From CBDBON01 sp965208395 (GTDB lineage: Bacteria > Chloroflexota > Dehalococcoidia > Lucifugimonadales > CBDBON01), in the NCBI GenBank assembly GCA_965208395.1, contig CBDBON010000001.1, positions 372,001 through 436,000 of the forward strand: a stretch of 64,000 nucleotides of DNA, given 5' to 3'. The notes beneath the pieces were generated by a model. The model was not told the origin of the DNA and did no database searches. It saw nothing but the letters and a program-made list of their open reading frames with translations. Position numbers and translations under genes: made by a program. Positions within the stretch are counted from its first letter, which is position 1, and every line of letters starts with the position of its first letter. Positions 25,797-34,210 of the stretch are shown piece by piece.

Positions 25797-26822
25797 TTGA
25801 AGGTCGGAATACTCAACGTAACGGGATATTCGGGAGCCGAGCTGGCCCGGATACTCCACCGTCACTCCGAGGTGGAGATCGTGTCCGTCACCGGGCGGAG
25901 CGCCGCGGGGAAGAGGCTGCCCGAAGTCCTGCCGCACCTGTGGCAGATCGACCTTCCGATCACCAGGTCAGTTGACGCGTCGGTCGACGTGGCCTTTTCG
26001 GCCCTGCCCAGCGGGGCCAGCGCCGAGGCGATTGCTCCCCTGGTCGACGACGGGACGAGATCGATAGACATCGCGGCCGACTTCCGGCTCCATTCGGCTG
26101 AGGCCTACAGTGCGGCCTACGGTGGGGAGCATCCTGTCCCCCATCTCCTGAAGCAGGCCGTGTACGGCCTCTCGGAGCTGCACCGGAAGGAGATCGGGAC
26201 GGCATCCCTGGTCGCCAACCCGGGGTGCTACCCCGGAGCGGCGCTGCTCGCTCTCGCGCCGGCGGTGAGAGAGGGCCTCGTGGCCGACGACGTCATAGTG
26301 GACGCCAAGTCCGGTATATCCGGCGCGGGCCGCGGGGGGCTGTCCGCCAACACGATGGACCACTACGCCGAGGCCAACGAGAACGTGGTTGCCTATGGAC
26401 TGGAGGGCCACGGCCATCGTACCGAGATCGCGCAGGAGGTGGCCGAGTTGCGCGAGGCGGAAGGGGCGCGCGTGACATTCGTCCCACACCGGGTCCCGAT
26501 GACACGCGGTATCCTCGCCACCTGCTACGGTCGCCTCCTCGACGGCGTGACGAAGGAGGAGGTCAGGGAGATATACCGCGACTTCTACAGCGGTGAACCC
26601 TTCGTCAGAGTCACCGACAGGCCGCCGCAGACCAAGCAGACGCTGGGCTCGAACCTATGCCTCGTCCACCCGACGGTCGACGAGGCGACCAACAGGCTGA
26701 TCGTCGTGAGCTGTCTCGACAATCTCGTGAAGGGAGCTGCGGGCCAGGCCGTCCAGAACATGAACCTGATGTTCGGCTTCGCCGAAGAGGAGGGGCTGCG
26801 GCAGCTGGCGTTGTACCCGTAA
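25797..26822 (+). CDS. argC: N-acetyl-gamma-glutamyl-phosphate reductase
   Basis: NADPH-dependent reduction of N-acetylglutamyl phosphate to the semialdehyde, the third arginine step, completing the set between ArgB and ArgD. 341 residues; Rossmann start MKVGILNVTGYSGAELARIL, catalytic Cys144 in NPGCYPGA, VDAKSGISGAGR, HGHRTEI and VPMTRGILAT. Start is TTG 25797, backed by an AAGGAAGAG site just upstream. Unusually separated from argJ-argB by about 18 kb. Confidence 0.95.
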   Translation: MKVGILNVTGYSGAELARILHRHSEVEIVSVTGRSAAGKRLPEVLPHLWQIDLPITRSVDASVDVAFSALPSGASAEAIAPLVDDGTRSIDIAADFRLHSAEAYSAAYGGEHPVPHLLKQAVYGLSELHRKEIGTASLVANPGCYPGAALLALAPAVREGLVADDVIVDAKSGISGAGRGGLSANTMDHYAEANENVVAYGLEGHGHRTEIAQEVAELREAEGARVTFVPHRVPMTRGILATCYGRLLDGVTKEEVREIYRDFYSGEPFVRVTDRPPQTKQTLGSNLCLVHPTVDEATNRLIVVSCLDNLVKGAAGQAVQNMNLMFGFAEEEGLRQLALYP

Positions 26823-26896
26823 GCTGCTTGCACGCTCCGCCGATTGGACTAGAATGGTCTGTGCAGAACCCGCGCGCCGCTCTTGGTGCGCCTCGT

Positions 26897-26972
26897 GGCC
26901 CCATCGTCTAGAGGACTAGGACGGCGGCCTTTCAAGCCGCAAACACGGATTCGAATTCCGTTGGGGCCACCA
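26897..26972 (+). tRNA. tRNA-Glu (anticodon TTC)
   Basis: Cloverleaf with a 7-bp acceptor stem (GGCCCCA / TGGGGCC), D arm with TAGAGGACTAGGAC, anticodon stem GCGGC/GCCGC around loop CTTTCAA (anticodon TTC at 26931-26933), T arm with TTCGAATTC, discriminator A and encoded CCA at 26970-26972. Decodes GAA/GAG. Sits in the 206-bp gap between argC and an SDR gene. Confidence 0.96.
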
Positions 26973-27028
26973 CTCTTCAACGACATCCACGACGTTGCCG
27001 AAATAGCGGAGCACAGGAACGACATACC

Positions 27029-27781
27029 ATGAGACTCGAAGGCAAGGTCGCGTTTATCAGTGGTGGGGCTCGCGGGATGGGCGCAGCCGAGGCAAAGCTG
27101 TTTGCGCGTGAAGGAGCTAAGGTCGCTATCGGGGACCTGTTGGAGGAGGAAGGTAAGAGGATTGAGGCGGAGATCAACGAGATGGGTGGCGAGGCCCTCT
27201 TCGTTCGGCTGGACGTGACCAGCGAGACCGACTGGGAGCAGGCGGTCTCCGCAACCGTTGGCCGCTTCGGGAAGCTTGACATTCTCGTCAACAACGCCGG
27301 CACGGTGGCGTTTGTGGCAATGGACGATGCCACCGTCGAGGACTGGGACCGGCAGATGGATGTGAACGCGAAGGGTGTCTTCCTGGGAACCAAGGCGGTG
27401 ATTCCAGAGATGCGACGGGCGGGCGGAGGCTCTATCGTCAACATCTCGTCCATCTCGGGAAACGTCGGTCAGCAGAATATCCACCCCGGCTACAACGCCT
27501 CCAAGGGCGCGGTTCGTCTGCTCACCAAATCGACGGCCGTCCAGTACGCCAGTGAGGGGATCCGGGCGAACTCGGTGCATCCCGGAGGCACCATGACGCG
27601 AATGACCGAGCCCAGACTCGCCGACGCAGAGGCATACCGGCAGGGTTTGTCGCGTATCCCGCTGGGGCGCTACGCGCAGCCGCAGGAGATCGCCTATGGG
27701 GTCCTCTACCTGGCCTCCGACGAGTCGTCCTATGTGACAGGCGCCGAGCTCGTCATCGACGGAGGCTACACCGCGCAGTAG
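27029..27781 (+). CDS. SDR-family oxidoreductase (glucose/cyclohexanol dehydrogenase-like)
   Basis: Classical SDR of 250 residues: SGGARGMGAAEAKLF (cofactor glycines), GDLL acidic end of strand 2 suggesting NAD preference, LVNNAGT, VNISSISG (Ser), YNASKGA (Tyr-x3-Lys), VHPGGTMT and C-terminal YVTGAELVIDGGYTAQ. Substrate not predictable. Solitary, following tRNA-Glu. Confidence 0.9.
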   Translation: MRLEGKVAFISGGARGMGAAEAKLFAREGAKVAIGDLLEEEGKRIEAEINEMGGEALFVRLDVTSETDWEQAVSATVGRFGKLDILVNNAGTVAFVAMDDATVEDWDRQMDVNAKGVFLGTKAVIPEMRRAGGGSIVNISSISGNVGQQNIHPGYNASKGAVRLLTKSTAVQYASEGIRANSVHPGGTMTRMTEPRLADAEAYRQGLSRIPLGRYAQPQEIAYGVLYLASDESSYVTGAELVIDGGYTAQ

Positions 27782-27994
27782 GCTGCCGTCTTCCGCAGAT
27801 AAGCCTGAGCCCGCAGTCAAGCTTAGAACAGATTTTGTCGAGGGCTATCACAACGGCTCTCGGCTGTGGGGAGCCGCCTCCGGTATCCGGTTCATGCTAG
27901 TCTTTGGGAACTTCTTGAGGCCTTAATCCGTCTTTATAGCGTACGGGATGAACGGTGAGCCGGACGCTATTGTAAGGGGGAGGATGCCTCAACT

Positions 27995-29584
27995 ATGATG
28001 CCCAACATGAGACTGACACTAGTAGCGCTAGCCTTGATCGTCCTCGTCGGAGCGCTCGCCTGCGGCGGCGACGATGAGTCTGCAGAGTTCGAAGAAGCAG
28101 ACTACTTCGCTGCCGCTGCCGCGCCGGCCCCAGCTGCTCCGGCAGCCCTCGCGACTCCTGTTGTCCTGGCAGCTCCCGCTGCTCCCGCTGCGGCGGCGGC
28201 CCAGAAGGCGGCTCCGGCCTCGGCTCCTGCCGCGATGTCTGCGGAAGGCTCGGGAGATGTGGACGTGGTCTTGGTCTCTCAGACCCGGATCATCGTCTGG
28301 ACTGTCGACATGGAGCTTGTGTTAGACGATCCGTCGGCTGCCCTGAACAGGGTAGGGGCCCTTGCGAAGGAGTTTGGCGGCTGGGTCGTCTCCTCCCAGG
28401 ACACCGAGCGGCACACGGCTCTCATCTCGATACGGGTCCCCGCCCAAAGACTCGATGAGGCCATCGAGCGTCTGAGCGGCATGGCCGAGACGACGTCAGT
28501 CGTCAGGAACAGCGAAGACGTGACGGATGAGTACGTCGACCTGAATTCCCGGCTGACGAACATGCAGGCCACGGAGGCCGCCCTGTTGCGTATGCTCGAG
28601 AGAGCGGAGAAGGTCGAGGACGCGCTGCATGTCCAGTTCGAGCTCTCCCGTGTCCAGGAGGATGTGGAGCGTCTCAAGGGTAGGATCAAGTTCCTCGAGC
28701 AGACTTCGGCCTTTTCGCTGATCAACGTGGTGCTGCGGCTGGCGCCGGTGGAGATGTCTGTCGACGCGGGTGATGACCAGACGCTGAGCCTTGGCGGGGT
28801 CGCCAGGTTCAGGGCGAGCTTCATCCCGCCCGAGGGGACGGACAGCTTCCTGTTCACCTGGGACTTCGGAGACGGCAGCTCTGTCGTGACCAGCGATCGG
28901 ACCGCCCCCACGACGACCGCAGGGACCCGTGTGACCGCGACGGTCGCGCACCACTACGGGGACGACCGGGACTCCCCCTACATAGTCAGCGTAAAGATCC
29001 GCGCGACGGGAGAGGGCGCGAGAGCGGAGGGCGAAGACACGCTGATCGCGACGGTTACTAGGGCGCCCGTCCTGGAGGTGTTCGCCGGAGAGGACCAGAC
29101 CGTGGAGGAGGGGCAGGAGGTGGAGTTCGCCGGCTCCTTCACCCGGCCCGCGGGTCTGAGGGATCTGAAGGTCCGCTGGGACTTCGGCGACGGCACGGCG
29201 CCCGTTACGGCCGCCGTCGACGAGACCTCCACGCGCGCTACAGCGGTGCACGTCTATCCTGACCACCGCCCCTTCCCGTACGATGTCATCCTGACGGTCA
29301 CGGGACAGAGCGACGCGGGCGAGGTGGAGGCATCCCATTTGATACGGGTCCAGGTCATGGAGTCTCAGTCGTGGGCGATATCGGGATGGAGCCCGGTCGA
29401 CACGGGCAAGACGGCGGTCCGCGTACTCTCGGCAGTGGGCATCGGGGTGGGGTCTCTCCTGATATACGCGGTCATCTTCAGCCCCGTGTGGGGAGCCGTG
29501 CTCGCGCTCAGCCTCTTCTTCTACAAGAGGTCCCAGCGTGGCCCGTCCGGACCGGAGCAGCCGAGCGGGGGACGCTCCGGATGA
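27995..29584 (+). CDS. Lipoprotein with DUF4349, two PKD domains and a C-terminal membrane helix
   Basis: 529 residues, function unknown. Signal peptide with lipobox VGALAC (Cys23) is followed by an Ala/Pro-rich linker to about 85. The DUF4349 region (about 95-250) is seen as IIVWTVDMELVLDDPSAALNRV, GGWVVSSQ, ISIRVPAQRLDEAI and a coiled-coil VEDALHVQFELSRVQEDVERLKGRI. Two PKD-type beta domains follow, about 256-356 and 358-456, each with a WDFGDG signature. A hydrophobic helix (476-508) and basic tail KRSQR end it. In ordinary DUF4349 proteins the helix follows the domain directly; here two PKD domains are inserted. Likely anchored at the cell surface at both ends. Confidence 0.8.
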   Translation: MMPNMRLTLVALALIVLVGALACGGDDESAEFEEADYFAAAAAPAPAAPAALATPVVLAAPAAPAAAAAQKAAPASAPAAMSAEGSGDVDVVLVSQTRIIVWTVDMELVLDDPSAALNRVGALAKEFGGWVVSSQDTERHTALISIRVPAQRLDEAIERLSGMAETTSVVRNSEDVTDEYVDLNSRLTNMQATEAALLRMLERAEKVEDALHVQFELSRVQEDVERLKGRIKFLEQTSAFSLINVVLRLAPVEMSVDAGDDQTLSLGGVARFRASFIPPEGTDSFLFTWDFGDGSSVVTSDRTAPTTTAGTRVTATVAHHYGDDRDSPYIVSVKIRATGEGARAEGEDTLIATVTRAPVLEVFAGEDQTVEEGQEVEFAGSFTRPAGLRDLKVRWDFGDGTAPVTAAVDETSTRATAVHVYPDHRPFPYDVILTVTGQSDAGEVEASHLIRVQVMESQSWAISGWSPVDTGKTAVRVLSAVGIGVGSLLIYAVIFSPVWGAVLALSLFFYKRSQRGPSGPEQPSGGRSG

Positions 29585-29661
29585 GGTTAGGACGGCCATG
29601 GAGCGGAGGTGCTTTCCTCTTCCCCCGTCCGCGGGGGAAGGATTGAGATGGGGGTCTTCCT
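29571..29661 (+). repeat. Hairpin direct repeat, copy 1
   Basis: First copy of a roughly 90-bp repeat (second at 29686-29775; 24 bp between). The core is a perfect inverted repeat CTTCCCCC-GTCCGC-GGGGGAAG. The copy begins 14 bp before the lipoprotein stop, so GACGCTCCGGATGA is partly coding. Copies differ at a handful of positions (for example GAGGTTAGG versus GAAGATAGG). Looks like a non-autonomous, REP/MITE-type intergenic element; no transposase near. Confidence 0.8.
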
Positions 29662-29685
29662 ACGGCACGGAGTCGCCGGATGGGA

Positions 29686-29775
29686 GACGCTCCGGATGAA
29701 GATAGGACGGCCATGGAGCGGAGACGCTTTCCTCTTCCCCCGTCCGCGGGGGAAGATTGAGATGGGGGTCTTCCT
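29686..29775 (+). repeat. Hairpin direct repeat, copy 2
   Basis: Second copy of the element at 29571-29661, in the same orientation, 31 bp before the Nudix start. Its hairpin is 1 bp longer on each side (TCTTCCCCC/GGGGGAAGA). The two copies fill the 221-bp gap between the lipoprotein and Nudix genes. Confidence 0.8.
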
Positions 29776-29805
29776 GGCCTCACCCGGCGAGGAGTTGACT
29801 CTCGC

Positions 29806-30315
29806 GTGAGCAGTGTTCCGCAAATGCCGATCACTCGCCATTTCACGGCCACGGGTTTCGTCGTCCACGAGGACCGACTGCTGCTGCACTGGCACCCCAA
29901 GGTAGGCGAGTGGCTGCCGCCCGGCGGTCACGTGGACGAGAACGAAGACCCCGTCCAGACGGTGCTGAGAGAGATAGAGGAGGAGGCCGGAGTCCGCGCC
30001 GAGGTGGTGCCCACGGCTCCTCCTTTCGATCTGGAGTACCCGGCGCAGGTGCAGGCGCCGTTCACGATCATGGTAGAGGACATAGATGACCCGGTCGACG
30101 GCTACCACCAGCACATCGACATGATCTACTTCTGCCGTCTCGCGGGGCCGGCGCGTCCCGTCAACGACGGCTGGAGATGGGTGTCCAGGGCCCAGATCGC
30201 GGCGTCCTCCCCTTTGGGCGTCGCGGGAGAGCGTCGGGCGCCTCCGCCGGAGGACGTCCGGGTGCTGGCGGCACGGGCCTTCGAGATAGTGGAGGTGAAC
30301 GTTGGGAGAGCATAA
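29806..30315 (+). CDS. Nudix hydrolase
   Basis: Hydrolyses a nucleoside-diphosphate-linked substrate. 169 residues from GTG 29806 (ATG 29824 possible). The Nudix box is complete in the G-x5-E-x7-REIEEEAGV pattern, beginning at GGHVDENE, with the catalytic glutamates in place. The preceding HWHPKVGEWLPP strand is typical of short Nudix enzymes. The C-terminus overlaps the next gene by 14 bp. Substrate unknown. Confidence 0.88.
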   Translation: MSSVPQMPITRHFTATGFVVHEDRLLLHWHPKVGEWLPPGGHVDENEDPVQTVLREIEEEAGVRAEVVPTAPPFDLEYPAQVQAPFTIMVEDIDDPVDGYHQHIDMIYFCRLAGPARPVNDGWRWVSRAQIAASSPLGVAGERRAPPPEDVRVLAARAFEIVEVNVGRA

Positions 30316-31363
30316 GGTCGCCGTGATTCGCGGCGACGGCATCGGAGTCGAGGTGATAGAGGAGGGGCTGAAGGTCCTGGATGCGGCCGGCGGATCCCAC
30401 GGCGTCACCTGGCGGTTCACCGAGCTGCCCTGGGGCTCCGAGCGCCATATACGCGAGGGCAGTATGATGCCGGACGACGCGCTGGAGGTACTGGCGGGCT
30501 TCGACGCCATCTATCTCGGCGCCGTCGGCCACCCGGACATCCAGGACCACGTCACGCTGAACGGCCTGCTCCTCCCGATCCGCCGCACCTTCGACCAGTA
30601 CGTGTGCGAGCGGCCCAGCGTTCTCTATCCGGGCGTCTCCTCCCCTCTGAAGGACAAGCGGCCCTGGGACATAGACATGGTCGTGATACGCGAGAACACC
30701 GAGGGCGAATATGCGAACGTCGGCGGGTTCCAGTACTCCGGGTTCCCGGAGGAGGTTGGCGTTCAGACCGGCGTCTTCACACGCATGGGATGCGAGCGCG
30801 TCATCGAGTACGCCTTCGATCTGGCCGGAAGGCGCGGCAGGAAGAGACACGTGACGTCGGTCACCAAGTCGAACGCGCAGGGGTACGGCATGATCGTCTG
30901 GGACCGGGCGTTCGACGCCGTCGCGGAGCGCTATCCCGACATCGAGACGCAGTCGCTGCTCGTGGATGCCGCCTGCATGGACTTCGTCCGGCGTCCCGAG
31001 TCGTTCGACGTGGTGGTTGCGAGCAACCTGTTCGGGGACATTCTCACCGACATAGGCGCCATCATCACCGGCAGCATGGGCCTCGCGGCCAGCGCGAATC
31101 TCGATCCTGAGCGGCGTTTCCCCTCCATGTTCGAGCCCGTGCACGGCAGCGCCCCCGACATTGCGGGCCGGGGAGTGGCGAACCCGATGGCGGCGGTGAT
31201 GTCCGGCGCGATGATGCTCCGGCACCTGGGGGAGGAGCGCGCGGCTGAGGCTGTCGAGCGCGCCACTCTGACCGTCCTGGCCGATGGAGAGCTGCTGACG
31301 CCCGATCTCGGCGGCACGGCGGCCACCGCCGCCGTAGGAGACGCCATCGTGGAGGCGCTGTAA
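30302..31363 (+). CDS. Tartrate dehydrogenase/decarboxylase-like member of the isopropylmalate dehydrogenase family
   Basis: 353-residue NAD-dependent beta-decarboxylating dehydrogenase. VIRGDGIGVEV opens the fold; IRENTEGEY (phosphate/substrate loop), ASNLFGDILTDIGA (metal aspartates) and GSAPDIAGRGVANP (NAD loop) are intact. GHPDIQDHVTLNGLLLPIRR and FDQYVCERP resemble TtuC/DmlA (tartrate, malate) more than LeuB, and a separate leuB exists at 42.5 kb. TTG 30302 start, GGAGG 6 nt upstream, overlapping the Nudix gene by 14 bp. Confidence 0.85.
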   Translation: MGEHKVAVIRGDGIGVEVIEEGLKVLDAAGGSHGVTWRFTELPWGSERHIREGSMMPDDALEVLAGFDAIYLGAVGHPDIQDHVTLNGLLLPIRRTFDQYVCERPSVLYPGVSSPLKDKRPWDIDMVVIRENTEGEYANVGGFQYSGFPEEVGVQTGVFTRMGCERVIEYAFDLAGRRGRKRHVTSVTKSNAQGYGMIVWDRAFDAVAERYPDIETQSLLVDAACMDFVRRPESFDVVVASNLFGDILTDIGAIITGSMGLAASANLDPERRFPSMFEPVHGSAPDIAGRGVANPMAAVMSGAMMLRHLGEERAAEAVERATLTVLADGELLTPDLGGTAATAAVGDAIVEAL

Positions 31364-31389
31364 GAGAAGAGTAAGGCCGGAGGGGCACG

Positions 31390-32802
31390 ATGATCGACAT
31401 CATCATTCGCGGCGGAACGGTGGTGACGCCCTGGGGCGTGGGCGAGTGGGACGTGGCGACCGAGGGTGAGAAGATCGCCGCGGTGGCCGAGCCGGGAACG
31501 CTGTCGCCGGAGGGTGTCCGCGTCATAGATGCGGCGGGCAGGATCGTCGTGCCGGGCGGCATCGAGCCGCACGCCCATATCGGGGACAAGATGCAGCCGG
31601 AGCGCTCCGGCGCTCGCCCGGTGTCGCTCGCAGCGGTGCACGGCGGGACGACGACGGTCCTCGACTTCGCCACTCAGGTCCCGGGCCACGACCTCAGGCA
31701 CGCGGTCGACGAGGCCTCTGAACGGTGGAGCGGCAACGCCTACACCGACTACTCCTACCATCCCATCTTCGCCAAGGGAGCTAGCCAGGAGGACATCGAA
31801 CAGATTCCCGGCCTTCTCCGCGAGGGCTTTCCCAGCTTCAAGATATTCACGACCAGCGTGCGGCCGCCACACCCCAAGATGCAGGACCGCCATACCGACT
31901 TCGGCAGGCTGTCGGCCATCATGGAGCATATCTCCGCCAATGGCGGCATCCTCCTCGTCCACTCCGAGGACGACGAGATGGTCCACTACAACTACGCGAT
32001 GGCGCAGGGGCGCGACCAGTGGGACTGGTGGAACATGCACCTGATCCACACGAACCTGTCGGAAGATGTCTCCTTCCGACGCGTCATCCGCTTGGCTGAA
32101 CGGAAACAGGCGACAGTCTACTTTGTTCACACCAGCGCCATGGAGGGCGTGCAGGCCGTGGGAGAGGCTCGGGCCCGCGGCCTCCCGGTCTACGGCGAGA
32201 CCTTGCACAACTACGCCTGCTTCAACGCCGAGCACTACCGGGAGCCTGACGGGATGAAGTACCACACCTACCCTTCCCTGAAGTCAGCCGAAGATGCGGA
32301 ATCCCTCTGGAGCGGTCTGCTGGATGGCAGGCTCTCCACGATAGCGACCGACTTGGTCTCCACCAGCCTCGAGGAGAAGGTGAGGTACAAGACGGTCGCC
32401 GACGCCACCGGCGGGCACAACGGCATCGAGACGCGCGTCGGAATCGCCTACACCGAGGGCGTCGTCAATCGGGGAATGTCCCTTGAGCGCTTCGTCGACA
32501 TCACCTCGGCCAACGCGGCCAGGATTTTCGGGATGTATCCCCGAAAGGGCGCCATCGCCGCGGGCAGCGACGCCGACATCACGATCATCGACCCCTCGAT
32601 CAGCCGCCCGCTCTCCCTGGACGACCTGCACCTGGAGGACTACAGCATCTGGGAGGGGTGGCAGATCCGGGGATGGCCCGTGACCACGCTGCTGCGCGGA
32701 AAGGTGATGGTCGAAGAGGGCCGGCTCCTCGGCAGCCCGTCCGATGGGAGGCTCCTGCCGCGGAGCATCGATCCGGCGGTTACGAAGCGCCCCGTGTGCT
32801 AG
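31390..32802 (+). CDS. Dihydropyrimidinase/hydantoinase-family amidohydrolase
   Basis: 470-residue cyclic-amide hydrolase. Binuclear metal ligands are visible: His61 and His63 (PHAHIGD), carboxylated Lys151 (FPSFKIFTT), His191 (LLVHSED), His247 (YFVHTSA) and Asp321 (IATDLVS). The usual SSDHCPF-type motif near the last ligand reads ATDLVSTS, so substrate contacts differ from classical D-hydantoinase. SDADITIIDP near the end closes the beta sandwich. 26 bp after the tartrate-dehydrogenase-like gene; a shared catabolic role is possible but unproven. Confidence 0.88.
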   Translation: MIDIIIRGGTVVTPWGVGEWDVATEGEKIAAVAEPGTLSPEGVRVIDAAGRIVVPGGIEPHAHIGDKMQPERSGARPVSLAAVHGGTTTVLDFATQVPGHDLRHAVDEASERWSGNAYTDYSYHPIFAKGASQEDIEQIPGLLREGFPSFKIFTTSVRPPHPKMQDRHTDFGRLSAIMEHISANGGILLVHSEDDEMVHYNYAMAQGRDQWDWWNMHLIHTNLSEDVSFRRVIRLAERKQATVYFVHTSAMEGVQAVGEARARGLPVYGETLHNYACFNAEHYREPDGMKYHTYPSLKSAEDAESLWSGLLDGRLSTIATDLVSTSLEEKVRYKTVADATGGHNGIETRVGIAYTEGVVNRGMSLERFVDITSANAARIFGMYPRKGAIAAGSDADITIIDPSISRPLSLDDLHLEDYSIWEGWQIRGWPVTTLLRGKVMVEEGRLLGSPSDGRLLPRSIDPAVTKRPVC

Positions 32803-32824
32803 GGGGACCCAGCTTCCCAACCTC

Positions 32825-32852
32825 CGTCATACCGGCGAAAGCCGGTATCCAG
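32825..32852 (+). repeat. REP-like palindromic repeat, copy A
   Basis: Contains perfect 8-bp arms ATACCGGC/GCCGGTAT with a GAAA tetraloop, flanked by CGTC and CCAG. Same family as 41173-41197 and, inverted and diverged, 54392-54422. In one frame it would read SVIPAKAGIQ, a peptide familiar from misannotated dispersed intergenic repeats in many bacteria. Lies in the 103-bp gap after the hydantoinase gene. Confidence 0.8.
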
Positions 32853-32905
32853 TCTCCCACGCCGTGCGTCCGCATTAGGCGGGGAGTTTAGGAGACTAGT
32901 CCCGA

Positions 32906-33880
32906 TCAGGGTACCCAAAGGACTTCCCGGAGCTCATCGACCGTTTCGATCGGTGTCGGGGTGTGTGTCTTCTCGAGCAGATCGGCGACCGCCTCGGTGC
33001 CGAAGTCGTGGAGCAGCGTCCACGCCATGACCCTCTGTGGAAGCTCGGCGTCGGTCAACAGGCTCCGGTCGTAGCTCCCGAGAAACGCCCGCATCGCCTC
33101 GAGGTCCCTGTCGAAGAGGCCCAGCCACAGAGGCATCCATTCATAGTCTCTCACGCCGATCTTGGCGTCGCCGAAGTCGATGAGGGAGGTGACCCGCCAT
33201 TCACTCCCCTCTCTTTTCAACAGAATGTGGTCGGACTCCAGGTCGCCATGAACGACGACTCGCGGAATGCGCTTGGACCTGACGATGGTCTCATCCAGAA
33301 TCTCGGCGAGCGCCTCCACGACTATGGGGCTGACCACTCTCCTATCGGCAAGCTGGGTGAGCGCCTCTCTTCGCCTTCGTTCGATGAGGTCGTCCCAGGA
33401 CTCTCCCACGTCGATGTCTTCGAGCAGACCGACGTCGGTCTCGTGAAGGGATCTGGCGATTAGCCCCACCTGGCTCGCAATGGTCAACAGGTCTCCCCGT
33501 GTGATCGTTGACCTGATAGCGTTGAGCGTGACCCCGGGACAGTATTCCACCACTATGTAGCTCCATGTCGCTCTGTCCTGGTATCGGCCCGCCGCGACGA
33601 TCTTTGGGACAGGAACCTTCCCATTCGACCCCAGTACTTCGATCAGCTTCGGTTCGATGTCGAACTCTGACCAGAATGGGCTGTAGATCTTGACGACTAT
33701 GCGCCGGTCCAGAAGAAACACGGCGTTCGTATTCGATCGGGGAGTTTCAAGGCTCCGGTAACGGATGCCTTCGCGCTCGCAGATGGCGTCGATCACCGGT
33801 CTCCAGAGAGACGCGTCCCTGAACACGGTCGACCAGTCTGACCAGGACTCGATTGGCGGGAGAAAGGAGGACGACCGCAT
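32906..33880 (-). CDS. APH-family aminoglycoside/choline-kinase-like phosphotransferase
   Basis: 324-residue kinase-like protein from ATG 33880. It has a nucleotide-binding N-lobe (VVKIYSPFWSEFDIEPKLIEVL, with the Lys), YIVVEYCPGVTL hinge, Brenner-type catalytic loop VVHGDLESDHILL (His replaces the usual Asn, as in some family members) and metal-binding SLIDFGDAKIG. The target small molecule is unknown. Starts 13 bp after the histidine-phosphatase remnant; codons are visibly less GC-biased than in flanking genes. Confidence 0.83.
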   Translation of the reverse strand: MRSSSFLPPIESWSDWSTVFRDASLWRPVIDAICEREGIRYRSLETPRSNTNAVFLLDRRIVVKIYSPFWSEFDIEPKLIEVLGSNGKVPVPKIVAAGRYQDRATWSYIVVEYCPGVTLNAIRSTITRGDLLTIASQVGLIARSLHETDVGLLEDIDVGESWDDLIERRRREALTQLADRRVVSPIVVEALAEILDETIVRSKRIPRVVVHGDLESDHILLKREGSEWRVTSLIDFGDAKIGVRDYEWMPLWLGLFDRDLEAMRAFLGSYDRSLLTDAELPQRVMAWTLLHDFGTEAVADLLEKTHTPTPIETVDELREVLWVP

Positions 33881-33893
33881 CCCGGTCCTGGAC

Positions 33894-34178
33894 CTACGCC
33901 GAAACCACGCTCTCGACAACGGTGTATCTCTGCATGTCGGGCAGTGTAAGCTCGACATAGGAAGGCAGTCCCAGCCTTCGCCATAAACAGATCGGCTGGA
34001 CACGGGTGACTCTGGCCACGTAGAGCGTCATCACCGTCCCGTGAGTCACCACGATGCTCTTCGTATGTCCCTGACCCACCACACGGTCAACAGCGACGGT
34101 GAACCTGTTGAGTGACTGATCGGCCGTCTCCACTCCCAGCACAAGCTGGTCCCGTTCCCGTAGTGGCCTCTTCAGGGT
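33894..34178 (-). pseudogene. C-terminal remnant of a histidine phosphatase-family gene
   Basis: Open for about 94 codons below an in-frame TGA at 34181-34179. The product LGVETADQSLNRFTVAVDRVV, SIVVTHGTVMTLYVAR, LWRRLGLPSYVELTLP matches the last half of phosphoglycerate-mutase-like phosphatases, including the second catalytic His (VVTHGT). The N-terminal RHG motif and catalytic phospho-His are absent; the homology stops at the junction with the HAD gene. GTG 34142 could start an 82-residue peptide, but it would be inactive. Confidence 0.75.
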
Positions 34179-34210
34179 TCATACGAAGGGGCATCCTGAT
34201 GAGCCTGTCG

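Noticed and set aside
26897..26972. tRNA-Glu as integration site of a mobile island
   Set aside because: No integrase, no repeated tRNA 3' end nearby, and flanking genes look ordinary.
27782..27994. Promoter or terminator before the DUF4349 lipoprotein
   Set aside because: TATAG-like and TTGAGG-like boxes occur but with about 14-bp spacing; I see no convincing site in this 213-bp gap.
29571..29775. Short CRISPR array
   Set aside because: Only two long repeats with a 24-bp interval, imperfect copies and an internal hairpin; no cas genes.
30302..31363. Annotation as leuB
   Set aside because: The substrate-loop region resembles tartrate/malate dehydrogenases and a proper leuB exists at 42496-43593.
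34179..34181. TGA at the head of the histidine-phosphatase remnant as a second selenocysteine codon
   Set aside because: The position is not a Cys in the family, no homologous sequence lies upstream in frame, and the HAD stop is only 29 nt further on.
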